From assembly GCF_031844705.1 (NCBI RefSeq), contig NZ_CP134609.1, positions 5,642,001-5,706,000 on the forward strand: DNA of 64,000 bases. The letters run 5' to 3'. A program made the translations under genes and the position numbers. This document shows positions 42,493 through 51,717 of this stretch, piece after piece. Position 1 is the stretch's first letter. Every line of letters begins with the position of its first letter. A model generated the notes under the pieces. That model searched no databases. It saw only the letters and a list, made by a program, of their open reading frames with translations, and was not told the origin of the DNA. The DNA comes from Streptomyces sp. ITFR-16. GTDB taxonomy: Bacteria; Actinomycetota; Actinomycetes; Streptomycetales; Streptomycetaceae.

Positions 42493-43068
42493 GTGGGAGT
42501 CAGCCTCAGCAAGGGCGGCAACGTCTCGCTGACCAAGGCCGCGCCCAACCTGACCGCGGTCATCGTGGGTCTGGGCTGGGACGCCCGTACCACCACCGGC
42601 GGAGACTTCGACCTCGACGCCAGTGCTCTGCTGACGAATGCCGAGGGCAAGGTCGCCAACGACGGCAACTTCGTCTTCTTCAACAACCTCAAGAGCCCCG
42701 ACGGCTCGGTCGAGCACACCGGTGACAACCTCACCGGTGAGGGCGAGGGCGACGACGAGGTCATCAACGTCAACCTGGCCGGTGTCCCGGCCGACGTCGA
42801 CAAGATCGTCTTCCCGGTCTCGATCTACGAGGCCGAGTCCCGCCAGCAGAGCTTCGGCCAGGTGCGCAACGCGTACATCCGCGTCGTCAACCAGGCCGAC
42901 AACAGCGAGCTCGCGCGCTACGACCTGTCCGAGGACGCCTCGACGGAGACCGCCATGGTCTTCGGCGAGCTGTACCGCAACGGCGCCGAGTGGAAGTTCC
43001 GCGCCATCGGCCAGGGCTACGCCTCGGGTCTGCGCGGCATCGCGCAGGACTTCGGCGTCAACGTCTAG
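42493..43068 (+). CDS. TerD-family calcium-binding stress protein 1
   Basis: A 191-residue protein starting at GTG 42493 with GGGAGG upstream. It has the TerD fold signatures LGWDART...GDFDLDASALL and GDNLTGEGEGDDE, whose acidic residues bind two calcium ions, then FGQVRNAYIRVVNQAD and GELYRNGAEWKFRAIGQGYASGL. TerD proteins act at the inner membrane in stress resistance, including tellurite, with TerC-type partners. It is about 70 % identical by eye to the next gene, a tandem duplication. Confidence 0.95.
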   Translation: MGVSLSKGGNVSLTKAAPNLTAVIVGLGWDARTTTGGDFDLDASALLTNAEGKVANDGNFVFFNNLKSPDGSVEHTGDNLTGEGEGDDEVINVNLAGVPADVDKIVFPVSIYEAESRQQSFGQVRNAYIRVVNQADNSELARYDLSEDASTETAMVFGELYRNGAEWKFRAIGQGYASGLRGIAQDFGVNV

Positions 43069-43121
43069 CCGCGCCGTCCGGGGCCGCGTCCGCGCGGCCC
43101 CGCCCGGCTCCAGCATTCTCC

Positions 43122-43152
43122 GTCCGGCGCCGCACCCTGTGCGGCGCCGGAC
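43122..43152 (+). terminator. Hairpin between the two terD genes
   Basis: A perfect 13-base stem (GTCCGGCGCCGCA and its complement) with a 5-base loop, between the tandem terD genes. It suggests they are at least partly separate transcripts. Confidence 0.8.
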
Positions 43153-43212
43153 GCGCTCAGCAGACGGATCCACCGCTGCACAGACGGTTCATCGACTCGG
43201 GGAGGACACAGC

Positions 43213-43788
43213 ATGGGCGTCACGCTCGCCAAGGGAGGCAATGTCTCCCTCTCCAAGGCCGCACCCAATCTCACCCAGGTGCTGATCGGGCTCGGCTGGG
43301 ACGCACGCTCCACGACCGGCGCCGACTTCGACCTCGACGCCAGCGCCCTGCTGTGCCAGTCGGGCCGAGTGCTCGGTGACGAGTGGTTCGTGTTCTACAA
43401 CAACCTCACGAGCCCCGACGGTTCCGTGGAGCACACCGGTGACAACCTCACGGGTGAGGGCGAGGGCGACGACGAGTCGGTCATCGTGAACCTCACCCAG
43501 GTCCCGGCGCACTGCGACAAGATCGTCTTTCCGGTCTCGATCCATGAGGCCGACAATCGCGGACAGACGTTCGGCCAGGTCAGCAACGCCTTTATCCGGG
43601 TCGTCAATCAGGCGGACGGCCAGGAACTCGCGCGTTACGACCTGTCCGAGGACGCCTCGACGGAGACCGCGATGATCTTCGGCGAGCTCTACCGCTACAA
43701 CGGCGAGTGGAAGTTCCGTGCAGTAGGACAGGGGTACGCGTCGGGACTGCGCGGCATCGCTCTAGACTTCGGGGTCAACGTTTCGTAA
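43213..43788 (+). CDS. TerD-family calcium-binding stress protein 2
   Basis: A 191-residue paralogue of the preceding gene, starting at ATG 43213 with GGAGG upstream. Calcium-site sequences DFDLDASALL and GDNLTGEGEGDDE are kept. It differs in having Cys residues in ALLCQSG and PAHCDK. It lies 70 bases before the TerC-like DUF475 gene, so a functional TerD-TerC membrane complex is likely. Confidence 0.95.
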   Translation: MGVTLAKGGNVSLSKAAPNLTQVLIGLGWDARSTTGADFDLDASALLCQSGRVLGDEWFVFYNNLTSPDGSVEHTGDNLTGEGEGDDESVIVNLTQVPAHCDKIVFPVSIHEADNRGQTFGQVSNAFIRVVNQADGQELARYDLSEDASTETAMIFGELYRYNGEWKFRAVGQGYASGLRGIALDFGVNVS

Positions 43789-43858
43789 AGCCGCGCACGG
43801 CGCGGGGGAGCCCCGTGCTCTTCGGGGGAGACCCGTTACATACATGATGGGGTAGCCA

Positions 43859-44992
43859 GTGCTTCTGAAAACCTTCGGCTGGTCGTTCGCGATCACCGCG
43901 ATCGGCCTGGTCGCAGCGTGGTTCTACGGGGGGTGGGAAGCGTTCGGCGTCGTCGCGATCCTTTCCGTCCTGGAGATCTCGCTGTCGTTCGACAATGCGG
44001 TGGTCAACGCCGGAATCCTGAAGAAGATGAGTGCCTTCTGGCAGAAGATCTTCCTCACGATCGGTGTGCTCATCGCGGTCTTCGGTATGCGGCTGGTATT
44101 CCCCGTCGTGATCGTCGCCATCACCGCCAAGCTGGGTCCGATCGAGGCCGTTGATCTTTCCTTCAACGACCCGGACCGCTACAAGGAACTGGTCACCGAC
44201 GCCCACCCGGCGATCGCCGCCTTCGGTGGCATGTTCCTGCTCATGATCTTCCTCGACTTCATTTTCGAGGACCGGGACATCCAGTGGCTGCGCTGGATCG
44301 AGCGTCCGCTGGCCAAGCTCGGCAAGGTCGACATGCTGTCGGTCTGCATCGCGCTGATCGTCCTGCTGATCTCGGCGCTCACGTTCGCCGGCTCGGCCCA
44401 CCAGCACGGCGGCGGTCACGCGGACAAGGCGGAGACCGTCCTGCTCGCGGGCATCGCGGGTCTGATCACGTACCTCATCGTCGGCGGTCTCTCCGGCTAC
44501 TTCGAGAACAAGCTCGAAGAGGAGGAGGAACGCGAGCACGAGGAGGAGGAAGAGGCCAAGCGGACCGGCAAGAAGCTCTCCGCGGTCGCTCTCTCCGGCA
44601 AGGCCGCGTTCTTCATGTTCCTCTACCTCGAGGTGCTCGACGCGTCCTTCTCGTTCGACGGTGTCATCGGCGCCTTCGCCATCACCAACGAGATCGTGCT
44701 CATGGCGCTCGGCCTCGGCATCGGCGCCATGTACGTCCGTTCGCTCACGGTCTACCTGGTCCGCCAGGGCACCCTGGACGACTACGTCTACCTGGAGCAC
44801 GGCGCGCACTACGCGATCGGCGCGCTGGCCGTCATCCTGCTCGTCACCATCCAGTACGAGATCAACGAGATCATCACCGGCCTCGTCGGTGTCATCCTGA
44901 TCGCCTGGTCCTTCTGGTCCTCGGTCCGGCGCAACAAGGCGCTGGAAGCCGAGGAGGGCAAGGGAAAAGCTGAGGTCTCCGCCGGGGTGTGA
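43859..44992 (+). CDS. DUF475 TerC-like integral membrane protein
   Basis: A 377-residue protein from GTG 43859 with about nine membrane helices. It has two copies of the TerC-superfamily acidic motif: LSFDNAVVNAG near residue 43 and FSFDGVIGAFA near 265. These are thought to handle divalent cations such as Mn or Ca. A His-rich loop (HQHGGGH) and a Glu-rich cytoplasmic stretch (EEEEEREHEEEEE) lie near residues 180-235. It probably works with the TerD proteins encoded on either side. Confidence 0.93.
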   Translation: MLLKTFGWSFAITAIGLVAAWFYGGWEAFGVVAILSVLEISLSFDNAVVNAGILKKMSAFWQKIFLTIGVLIAVFGMRLVFPVVIVAITAKLGPIEAVDLSFNDPDRYKELVTDAHPAIAAFGGMFLLMIFLDFIFEDRDIQWLRWIERPLAKLGKVDMLSVCIALIVLLISALTFAGSAHQHGGGHADKAETVLLAGIAGLITYLIVGGLSGYFENKLEEEEEREHEEEEEAKRTGKKLSAVALSGKAAFFMFLYLEVLDASFSFDGVIGAFAITNEIVLMALGLGIGAMYVRSLTVYLVRQGTLDDYVYLEHGAHYAIGALAVILLVTIQYEINEIITGLVGVILIAWSFWSSVRRNKALEAEEGKGKAEVSAGV

Positions 44993-45017
44993 CCCGGTAG
45001 GGATTGAGGAACGCTCT

Positions 45018-45084
45018 CTGCGGGGCGGCTCGTGCGGCAGCGGATCCGGGGAACACCCGGCTCCGGCCCGGAGCCGCCCCGCAG
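45018..45084 (+). terminator. Compound inverted repeat after the DUF475 gene
   Basis: Perfect 14-base arms CTGCGGGGCGGCTC/GAGCCGCCCCGCAG are 39 bases apart, with an inner CCGGG/CCCGG stem. It is a likely terminator for the DUF475 transcript, just upstream of the next TerD-family gene. Confidence 0.7.
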
Positions 45085-45148
45085 TGGCGTGTGCGTCGCG
45101 TGTGCCGCATGCGGCGGGGTGGCAGGACGACAGGTAGAGGGGTTGGGG

Positions 45149-45883
45149 ATGGCGTTCTGGAACAGCCTGTGGCCGGGGCGGGAAGCGCAGTTCGAGTCGG
45201 GCAACGCGGCCACCAACTCCATCGTGCTCTCCCGGCGGCACGCCACGGTCTCGCTCACCAAGCAGGGAGCGCTGACCGGCAATCTGCGGGTCAACCTGTC
45301 CTGGCGGATGCGCACCTCGGACATCGAGGGCCGGTCGAGCCAGAGCGGCCGGCTGCTGCGGCCCTTCAAGCTCTTCCAGCCCGACGTCGTTCAGGCGCAC
45401 ACCCAGGGCGTGGTCAACGTGGACCTGGACCTGGGCTGCATGTACGAGCTGGCGGACGGCACCAAGGGCGTCGTGCAGCCGCTGGGCAACCTGATCGGCG
45501 ATCTGAACGGACCGCCCTACATCAGGCTCAGCGGCGACGACCGCTTCGGGGCGCCGTCCGGGGAGACCGTCTACGTCAACCTCGACCAGCGCGAGCAGAT
45601 CAAGCGGCTGCTGTTCTTCGTCTACATCTACGACCAGACGCCGGCCTTCGACCGTACGCACGCCAAGGTGACGCTCTACCCGGGCAACGGGCCGCGCATC
45701 GAGATCGAGCTGGACGAGCGGGCCCCGCAGGCCCGCTCGTGCGCCGTGTTCACGGTGGAGAACGTCAAGGGCGAGCTGATCGTCCGGCGCGAGGTGAAGT
45801 TCGTGTACGGCTTCCAGTCGGAGCTGGACCGGCTGTACGGCTACGGCATGCAGTGGGGGCGGGGCTACAAGTCCCGCGCCTGA
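45149..45883 (+). CDS. TerD-domain family protein 3 (TerA-like, divergent)
   Basis: A 244-residue protein from ATG 45149 (MAFWNSLWPGREAQFES). It aligns with the TerD superfamily through NLRVNLSWRMR, VVNVDLDLGCMYELADG, IRLSGDDRFG and RLLFFVYIYDQTPAF. The calcium-site acidic loop is replaced by a GDDRFGAPSGE-type loop. Such divergent TerD members (TerA/TerF-like) accompany canonical TerDs. It is convergent with the following TerD gene. Confidence 0.85.
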   Translation: MAFWNSLWPGREAQFESGNAATNSIVLSRRHATVSLTKQGALTGNLRVNLSWRMRTSDIEGRSSQSGRLLRPFKLFQPDVVQAHTQGVVNVDLDLGCMYELADGTKGVVQPLGNLIGDLNGPPYIRLSGDDRFGAPSGETVYVNLDQREQIKRLLFFVYIYDQTPAFDRTHAKVTLYPGNGPRIEIELDERAPQARSCAVFTVENVKGELIVRREVKFVYGFQSELDRLYGYGMQWGRGYKSRA

Positions 45884-45893
45884 GGGGGTGCGC

Positions 45894-46730
45894 TCAGGGG
45901 CGTATGAACTGCGGTCCCTGCGGGGGCAGCACGAAATTCGGGTCCGGGGCGGGTGCGGCGGCCGCCGCGGGCTGCGGATAGCCGTAGGCGGGCCCTGCGG
46001 AGGCCGGCTGGGGGTAGCCGTAGGCGGCGGGTGCGGCCGGGGCCGCGGCGGGCTGCGGATAGCCGTACGAGGGCTGCTGGTGCAGCACGGTGGCCTGCGA
46101 GTCCGGGGCGGGCGCCGGGGCCGGCGGGAAGTCGGGTGCGGGCGGGGCGGCCGGAGCCGGTGCGGGCTCGGGCTCGGCGGCGGCCTCCGCCTCGTCGACG
46201 GAGATGCCGAAGGCGGTCGCGAGGCCGACGAGCCCGGTCGGATAGCCCTGGCCGACGGCCCGGAACTTCCAGCCGTCCCCGCGGCGGTACAGCTCGCCGC
46301 AGATGATCGCGGTCTCCTCGCCCGTCTCCGCCCGTACGTCGAAGACGGCGAGCGGCTCGCCCCCCGCGGCGGCGGCGTCGTAGAGCAGGATGCGCAGATC
46401 GCGGACGTGCTCGAAGGCGGCACCGTCGGAGGACGCGGCGATGACCACCTGGTCGACCGAGGGGTCGAGGGCGTTCAGATCGGCCTCGATGGTGTCCGTC
46501 AGCCCCTCGGGCAGGCTCCGCTTCGGCAGCCGGCGCACCAGCCCGGAGGGGTGGCGGGGCTGGTTGTAGAAGACGAAGTCCTCGTCGGAGCGCACGCGGC
46601 CGCCGGCGCCGAGCAGCAGGGCCGAGGCGTCCACATCGGGCACCCCGGTACCCGGGGTCCAGCGCAGCACGGCCCGTACGGCCATGGCGTCGAGAGGGAC
46701 GTTCGAGCCTTTCACCATCGCGTGCGTCAT
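45894..46730 (-). CDS. TerD-family protein 4 with Pro/Ala-rich YGYPQPA tail
   Basis: A 278-residue protein from ATG 46730, with AGGA at a normal distance; ATG 46739 is possible but has poor spacing. Residues 1-175 are a TerD domain (MVKGSNVPL, PDVDASALL, EETAIICGELYRRGDGWKFRAVGQGYPTGL). After that a low-complexity tail of about 100 residues holds at least three YGYPQPA repeats and ends in FVLPPQGPQFIRP. It is the only Ter gene here on the minus strand. Tail repeats like these often mediate protein interactions, which is inferred. Confidence 0.87.
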   Translation of the reverse strand: MTHAMVKGSNVPLDAMAVRAVLRWTPGTGVPDVDASALLLGAGGRVRSDEDFVFYNQPRHPSGLVRRLPKRSLPEGLTDTIEADLNALDPSVDQVVIAASSDGAAFEHVRDLRILLYDAAAAGGEPLAVFDVRAETGEETAIICGELYRRGDGWKFRAVGQGYPTGLVGLATAFGISVDEAEAAAEPEPAPAPAAPPAPDFPPAPAPAPDSQATVLHQQPSYGYPQPAAAPAAPAAYGYPQPASAGPAYGYPQPAAAAAPAPDPNFVLPPQGPQFIRP

Positions 46731-46950
46731 GCCGGTCATCCTGCCTGCTGGCGCCCCGTGCGGACAACGCGGGGTCGCCGGCCGTGTCCTGGCGAACAGG
46801 CGGAATCACCCCGTCCGCCCCCTTCGAAACCCTCGCGAAAGGGGTGGGTTACCCGGAATTCACGAGGCGAGGGAACTGCCGACACCCGTCCGTACGTACT
46901 ATTACCGGCCACACGTTGTCCGGTCGGTCAGGTAGTACGGGGGGAACCAT

Positions 46951-48114
46951 ATGCGTCATTTCGGGCATATCGCGGCTACCGCGAGGGACGACCTGTTCTT
47001 CCGTGAACCGTGCGTCTTCGACGCCGACTCCCCGGCCCCGACCCTCGCCGTCGCCCTGGGTGCCACGCTCTACAGCCCCGCCACCAGGCCCCGGCTCGCG
47101 GACGACGTGATCAAGCAGTCCCGGCGCGGCGTCGTCTCGATGGTGCTGTGCCTGGAGGACTCGATCGACGACTCCGAGGTGGCCGGCGCCGAGGAGAATC
47201 TCGTCGCCCAGTTCGCCGATCTCGCCGGGCGCGGCGAGGAGCTGCCGCTGCTGTTCATCCGGGTCCGCGAGCCCCGTCAGATCACGGACCTGACGCAGCG
47301 GCTCGGCGCATCCTCCCAATTGTTGTCCGGTTTTGTACTTCCCAAGTTCACGCAAGAGCGTGGCGTGCCGTTCATGGAGGCCCTCACCAAGGCCGAGACC
47401 ATCGGCGGCAGGCGGCTCTTCGCCATGCCCGTCCTGGAGTCCCCCGAGCTGCTGTACCTGGAGACGCGGCACGAGGCGCTCCGCAAGATCGCCGACACGG
47501 TCGGCACCTACCGTGACCGGGTCCTCGCGCTCCGCCTCGGCGTCACCGACTTCTGCTCCGCGTACGGGCTGCGCCGGGCCCCCGACATGACCGCCTACGA
47601 CGTGCGGATCGTCAGCGACGTCATCGCCGACGTGGTCAACGTGCTCGGCCGGGCGGACGGCACGGGCTTCACGGTCACCGGCCCGGTGTGGGAGTACTTC
47701 AGGCTCCAGGAGCGCATGTTCAAGCCACAGCTGCGCCGCAGCCCCTTCCAGGAGGGCCGGGCGGAGGAACTGCGTACGGCTCTGATCGAGCACGACCTCG
47801 ACGGCCTGCTGCGCGAGATCGAGCTCGACCGGGCCAACGGCCTCCAGGGCAAGACCTGCATCCACCCCTCGCACGTGGCGCCCGTGCACGCGCTGTCGGT
47901 GGTCAGTCACGAGGAGTTCAGCGACGCGCAGGACATCCTGCGGCCGGAGCGCGGCGGTGGCGGGGTGATGCGTTCCTCGTACACGAACAAGATGAACGAG
48001 GTGAAGCCGCACCGTGCCTGGGCCGAGCGCACACTGCGGCGGGCCGAGGTCTTCGGGGTGGCGCGGGAGGACATCGGCTTCGTGGACCTGCTGGCGGCGA
48101 GCCTCGCGGAATGA
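46951..48114 (+). CDS. HpcH/HpaI-family C-C lyase of the Ter biosynthetic module
   Basis: A 387-residue TIM-barrel protein. Citrate-lyase-beta/HpcH signatures are seen: MVLCLEDSIDD (acidic metal-binding region), PVLESPELL, ALRLGVTDFCSAYG and GKTCIHPSHV. In the Ter system such lyases occur with phosphoribosyltransferase, StiP and HAD genes and are thought to make a small metabolite; the reaction is unknown. The ATG at 46951 follows GGGGGGAACCAT. It is followed by an intercistronic hairpin. Confidence 0.88.
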   Translation: MRHFGHIAATARDDLFFREPCVFDADSPAPTLAVALGATLYSPATRPRLADDVIKQSRRGVVSMVLCLEDSIDDSEVAGAEENLVAQFADLAGRGEELPLLFIRVREPRQITDLTQRLGASSQLLSGFVLPKFTQERGVPFMEALTKAETIGGRRLFAMPVLESPELLYLETRHEALRKIADTVGTYRDRVLALRLGVTDFCSAYGLRRAPDMTAYDVRIVSDVIADVVNVLGRADGTGFTVTGPVWEYFRLQERMFKPQLRRSPFQEGRAEELRTALIEHDLDGLLREIELDRANGLQGKTCIHPSHVAPVHALSVVSHEEFSDAQDILRPERGGGGVMRSSYTNKMNEVKPHRAWAERTLRRAEVFGVAREDIGFVDLLAASLAE

Positions 48115-48119
48115 GCGGT

Positions 48120-48163
48120 GCCGGTGCGCGGGTTCCCGTAGAGGGACACCGCCGCGCACCGGC
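48120..48163 (+). terminator. Intercistronic hairpin upstream of the phosphoribosyltransferase gene
   Basis: Perfect 12-base arms GCCGGTGCGCGG/CCGCGCACCGGC flank a 20-base loop, starting 5 bases after the lyase stop. It may be a partial terminator or an mRNA processing/stabilising structure inside the Ter operon. Confidence 0.55.
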
Positions 48164-48265
48164 GTGTGCGGATCGGACGACGCGCCCCGGCGACGGGGCG
48201 CCTGAGCAGGACGGCGCGGCCCGGCGGTCGGGCGCGTGACAGGGCGACGGAAAGAGACAGCGAAC

Positions 48266-50764
48266 GTGGTGTGGTCGGGTAGCTGGGTGGCGGAGCGACT
48301 GGGCGTCGAGCTGGTGGGCGGCGAGGAGCTGCGTGAGCTGCTGGGCCTCGCCCTGCGCCGCAACCCCAAGCGGGCACATCTGCTCGTGTCCAACGTGCTG
48401 GGCAAGCATGTGCCGCAGCGCCCCTCCGTGGTCTACGGCGCCGGCTTCGAGCTCGGCCTGCGGGTGCGTGAGCTTCTGGGCGACGAGGAGGCCCGGCGGG
48501 CGGTCGTGCTCGGTTACGCGGAGACCGCCACCGGCCTCGGCCACGCGGTCGCCGACGGGCTCGGCCAGGCGCCCTACCTCCACTCGACCAGGCGCCCGGT
48601 GGCCGGCGTGGCACGGGCGGGCGGCTTCGAGGAGTCCCACTCGCACGCCACCTCGCACCTGCTGCTCCCGGAGGATCCGGAGCTGCTGGCGGCCGACGGT
48701 CCGGATGCGACGCTGGTGCTCGTCGACGACGAGTTCTCCACCGGCAACACCGTCCTGAACACCATTCGCGCCCTGCACGAGCGCTACCCGCGCAAGCGGT
48801 ACGTCATCGTGGCCCTCGCGGACATGCGCTCGCCGGACGACCGCGGACGGCTCGCCGGGTTTGCCGACGAGATCGGCGCCCGGGTCGACCTCATCGCCAG
48901 GAACGCCGGCACGGTCGGCCTCCCGGACGGCGTCCTGGACAAGGGCCAGGCCCTGGTGGCGGCACAGGAGGCGGAGCAGGCGGCGGAGCCCCGCCCGGCC
49001 GCCCCCTCCACCGCCCTGCGCACCCGCATCGACCTCCGGTGGCCCGCCGGCGTGCCCGACGGCGGCCGGCACGGCTTCACACCCGCCCATCGCGCGCTCC
49101 TGGAGCCCGCGCTCCCCGCCATGGCGGACCGCATCGCCCGCGCGCTGGGCGACCACCCCCGCCGGGTGCTGGTCCTCGGCTTCGAGGAGCTGATGTACGC
49201 CCCGCTGCGCCTGGGCACCGCCCTGGAGGAGCGCACCGGCGCCGAGATCCGCTACTCCACCACGACGCGCTCCCCGGTCCTCGCCGTGGACGACCCGGGC
49301 TACGCGATACGCACCCGGCTGGTCTTCCCGGCCCACGACGACCCGGCCGACGGCCCCGGCGACCGCTACGCGTACAACGTCGCGGGCGCGGGCTTCGGCG
49401 CCGTGGTCCTCGTCGTCGACTCCACCGCCGACACGCCCGCCCTGCACGGCCCCGGCGGCCTGCTGGAACAGCTCGGCGCGCACACGGCCCACGTCCTGCT
49501 CGCGGTCGTCCCCTCGTACATACCGCCGAGCGCAGCCCCGCCCGCGCCCGCCGCGCACTCCCGCGCACTCTCCTCCGCCTCCGACCGGCAGGAAGAAGCC
49601 CCCATGCTGCCCGAGCCCCTCCGCGGCCCCGCCTTCTCCTCCTACGCGCCCGACGAGGTCGGCTGGCTGCTCCAGGACCTCTCGGACACCCAGCTGGAGG
49701 CGCCCACCGAGGAGCGCGAGGAGGCGATACAGAGCGGTGGCGCGCACTACGCCGAGTCGCTGCCCGTGGAGTACCAGCCCTCCGAGCAGTACCAGGACCT
49801 GTTCAAGGCGGCCCTGGACCTCTCCGCCGCCCGCATCGCCCGCGCCGTCGGCACGGTCACCGAGACGGTCCTCGCCGAGCGCGGCCCGCGCCCGGTGCTG
49901 GTCTCGCTCGCCCGGGCCGGCACCCCCGTCGGCGTGCTGATGCGCCGCTGGGCCCGCCTGAGGCACGGCACCGACCTGCCGCACTACGCCGTCTCGATCG
50001 TGCGCGGCCGGGGCATCGACGCCAACGCCCTGCGCTGGCTGGCCGCCCACCACAACCCCGCCGACATCGTCTTCGTCGACGGCTGGACGGGCAAGGGCGC
50101 CATCACCCGCGAACTCGCCGCGGCCATCGCCGAGTTCGAGGCCGCCGACGGTACGGAGGGCTTCGACCCGGAGATCGCCGTCCTGGCCGACCCGGGCGGC
50201 TGCGTCCGCACGTACGGCACCCGCGAGGACTTCCTCATCCCCTCCGCCTGCCTCAACTCCACGGTGTCCGGGCTCATCTCCCGTACGGTCCTGCGCGCCG
50301 ACCTCGTCGGACCGGACGACTTCCACGGCGCGAAGTTCTACCGCGAGCTCGCCGGTTCCGATGTCTCCGGCCACTTCCTGGACACCGTCACCGACCGCTT
50401 CGCCGAGGTCACCGACGCCGTGGACGCCGAGGTCAAGGAGCTGCTGACCGCCGACCGCGCCCCGACCTGGGAGGGCTGGGCCGCCGTCGAGCGCATCAGC
50501 GAGGAGTACGGCATCCACGACGTGAACCTCGTCAAGCCGGGCGTCGGGGAGACGACCCGCGTCCTGCTGCGCCGCGTCCCGTGGAAGATCCTCGCCAAGC
50601 GCGGCGCCGGAGCGGACCTCGAACACATCAGGCTGCTCGCGGAACAGCGCGGCGTCCCGGTCGAGGAGGTCGACGAACTCCCTTACACCTGCGTCGGGTT
50701 GATCCACCCGAAGTACACGCGCGGGGCGACCGGCGCCGACGGCCGGGCGGTGGAGTCCCAGTGA
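48266..50764 (+). CDS. Fused phosphoribosyltransferase-TRSP and StiP-family protein
   Basis: An 832-residue protein from GTG 48266, which has AAAGAG 8-9 bases upstream; GTG 48236 is possible. The N-terminal half is a phosphoribosyltransferase with the PRPP-binding loop LVLVDDEFSTGNT near residue 160, followed by the TRSP domain (VLGFEELMYAPLRLGTALEE). From about residue 447 the sequence starts again as a StiP-family protein (PRTase-like and PELOTA-type C-terminal RNA-binding region: VSLARAGTPVGVLMRRW, IVRGRGIDANAL, PADIVFVDGWTGKGAITREL). An in-frame ATG at 49604 after AGGAAG could also make StiP alone. These two activities are often separate genes in Ter clusters. The stop overlaps the HAD gene. 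Confidence 0.87.
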   Translation: MVWSGSWVAERLGVELVGGEELRELLGLALRRNPKRAHLLVSNVLGKHVPQRPSVVYGAGFELGLRVRELLGDEEARRAVVLGYAETATGLGHAVADGLGQAPYLHSTRRPVAGVARAGGFEESHSHATSHLLLPEDPELLAADGPDATLVLVDDEFSTGNTVLNTIRALHERYPRKRYVIVALADMRSPDDRGRLAGFADEIGARVDLIARNAGTVGLPDGVLDKGQALVAAQEAEQAAEPRPAAPSTALRTRIDLRWPAGVPDGGRHGFTPAHRALLEPALPAMADRIARALGDHPRRVLVLGFEELMYAPLRLGTALEERTGAEIRYSTTTRSPVLAVDDPGYAIRTRLVFPAHDDPADGPGDRYAYNVAGAGFGAVVLVVDSTADTPALHGPGGLLEQLGAHTAHVLLAVVPSYIPPSAAPPAPAAHSRALSSASDRQEEAPMLPEPLRGPAFSSYAPDEVGWLLQDLSDTQLEAPTEEREEAIQSGGAHYAESLPVEYQPSEQYQDLFKAALDLSAARIARAVGTVTETVLAERGPRPVLVSLARAGTPVGVLMRRWARLRHGTDLPHYAVSIVRGRGIDANALRWLAAHHNPADIVFVDGWTGKGAITRELAAAIAEFEAADGTEGFDPEIAVLADPGGCVRTYGTREDFLIPSACLNSTVSGLISRTVLRADLVGPDDFHGAKFYRELAGSDVSGHFLDTVTDRFAEVTDAVDAEVKELLTADRAPTWEGWAAVERISEEYGIHDVNLVKPGVGETTRVLLRRVPWKILAKRGAGADLEHIRLLAEQRGVPVEEVDELPYTCVGLIHPKYTRGATGADGRAVESQ

Positions 50765-51597
50765 CCGCGCCCGTGACCCTCGTCGCCAGCGACCTCGACC
50801 GCACCCTCATCTACTCGGCGGCCGCCCTCCAGCTCACCGTGCCGGACACGCAGGCGCCCCGGCTGCTGTGCGTCGAGGTGTACGACCACAAGCCGCTCTC
50901 GTACGTCACGGAGACGGCGGCCGCACTGCTGGCCGAGCTGACGAGCTCCGCCTCCGCGGTCTTCGTACCGACCACCACCCGCACCCGCGAGCAGTACCAC
51001 CGCATTCATCTCCCGGGCCCCGGGGCCGCGTTCGCGATCTGCGCCAACGGCGGCCACATCCTGGTCGACGGCGAGTCCGACCGGGACTGGCAGCGCACCG
51101 TGGCCGGCCGGCTGGCCGAGGAGTGCGCCTCGCTCGACGAGGTCCGCGCCCACCTCGTCTCCGCCGCCGACCCCGCCTGGCTGCTCAAGGAGCGGGTCGC
51201 CGAGGACCTCTTCGCCTACCTCGTCGTCGACCGGGCCCAACTGCCCCCGGACTGGACGAAGGAACTCGCCGAGTGGGCCGGCCCGCGCGGCTGGACCGTC
51301 TCGCTCCAGGGCCGCAAGATCTACGTCGTACCCCGCCCGCTCACCAAGAGCGCGGCCGTGCGCGAGGTCGCCCGCCGCACCGGCGCCACGCTCACCCTGG
51401 CCGCCGGCGACTCGCTCCTGGACGCCGACCTGCTGCTCTGCGCCGACCGCGGCTGGCGCCCGGGCCACGGCGAACTGGCCGACGCCGGCTGGAACGCCCC
51501 GCATGTGACGGCGACCGCCGAGCGCGGGGTGGCGGCGGGCGAGGAGATCCTGCGGCAGTTCCTCCGGACGGCGGCGGGCCTGCCCCGGGCCGCCTGA
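50761..51597 (+). CDS. HAD-family phosphatase of the Ter module
   Basis: A 278-residue protein whose GTG start overlaps the upstream stop (GTGA). HAD motif I is LVASDLDRTLIYS (nucleophile and general acid Asp), and motif IV is LAAGDSLLDADLLLCAD. A conserved Lys in PRPLTKSAAV fits motif III. It is a Cof/SPP-type hydrolase found with Ter phosphoribosyltransferases, likely removing a phosphate from the pathway intermediate. It is the last clear gene of the Ter operon; no ATP-grasp partner is seen in the window. Confidence 0.88.
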   Translation: MTAPVTLVASDLDRTLIYSAAALQLTVPDTQAPRLLCVEVYDHKPLSYVTETAAALLAELTSSASAVFVPTTTRTREQYHRIHLPGPGAAFAICANGGHILVDGESDRDWQRTVAGRLAEECASLDEVRAHLVSAADPAWLLKERVAEDLFAYLVVDRAQLPPDWTKELAEWAGPRGWTVSLQGRKIYVVPRPLTKSAAVREVARRTGATLTLAAGDSLLDADLLLCADRGWRPGHGELADAGWNAPHVTATAERGVAAGEEILRQFLRTAAGLPRAA

Positions 51598-51717
51598 AAC
51601 CGGCCGGGCTCCCGACGCGCCGCGCGATCCGCTCGTACGGACGGGAGCCGACGACTAAAGTCACGCCGTTCCCGCACACCCGGGGAGCGACCGGCCGACC
51701 GACCAGGGAGTTGTGCG

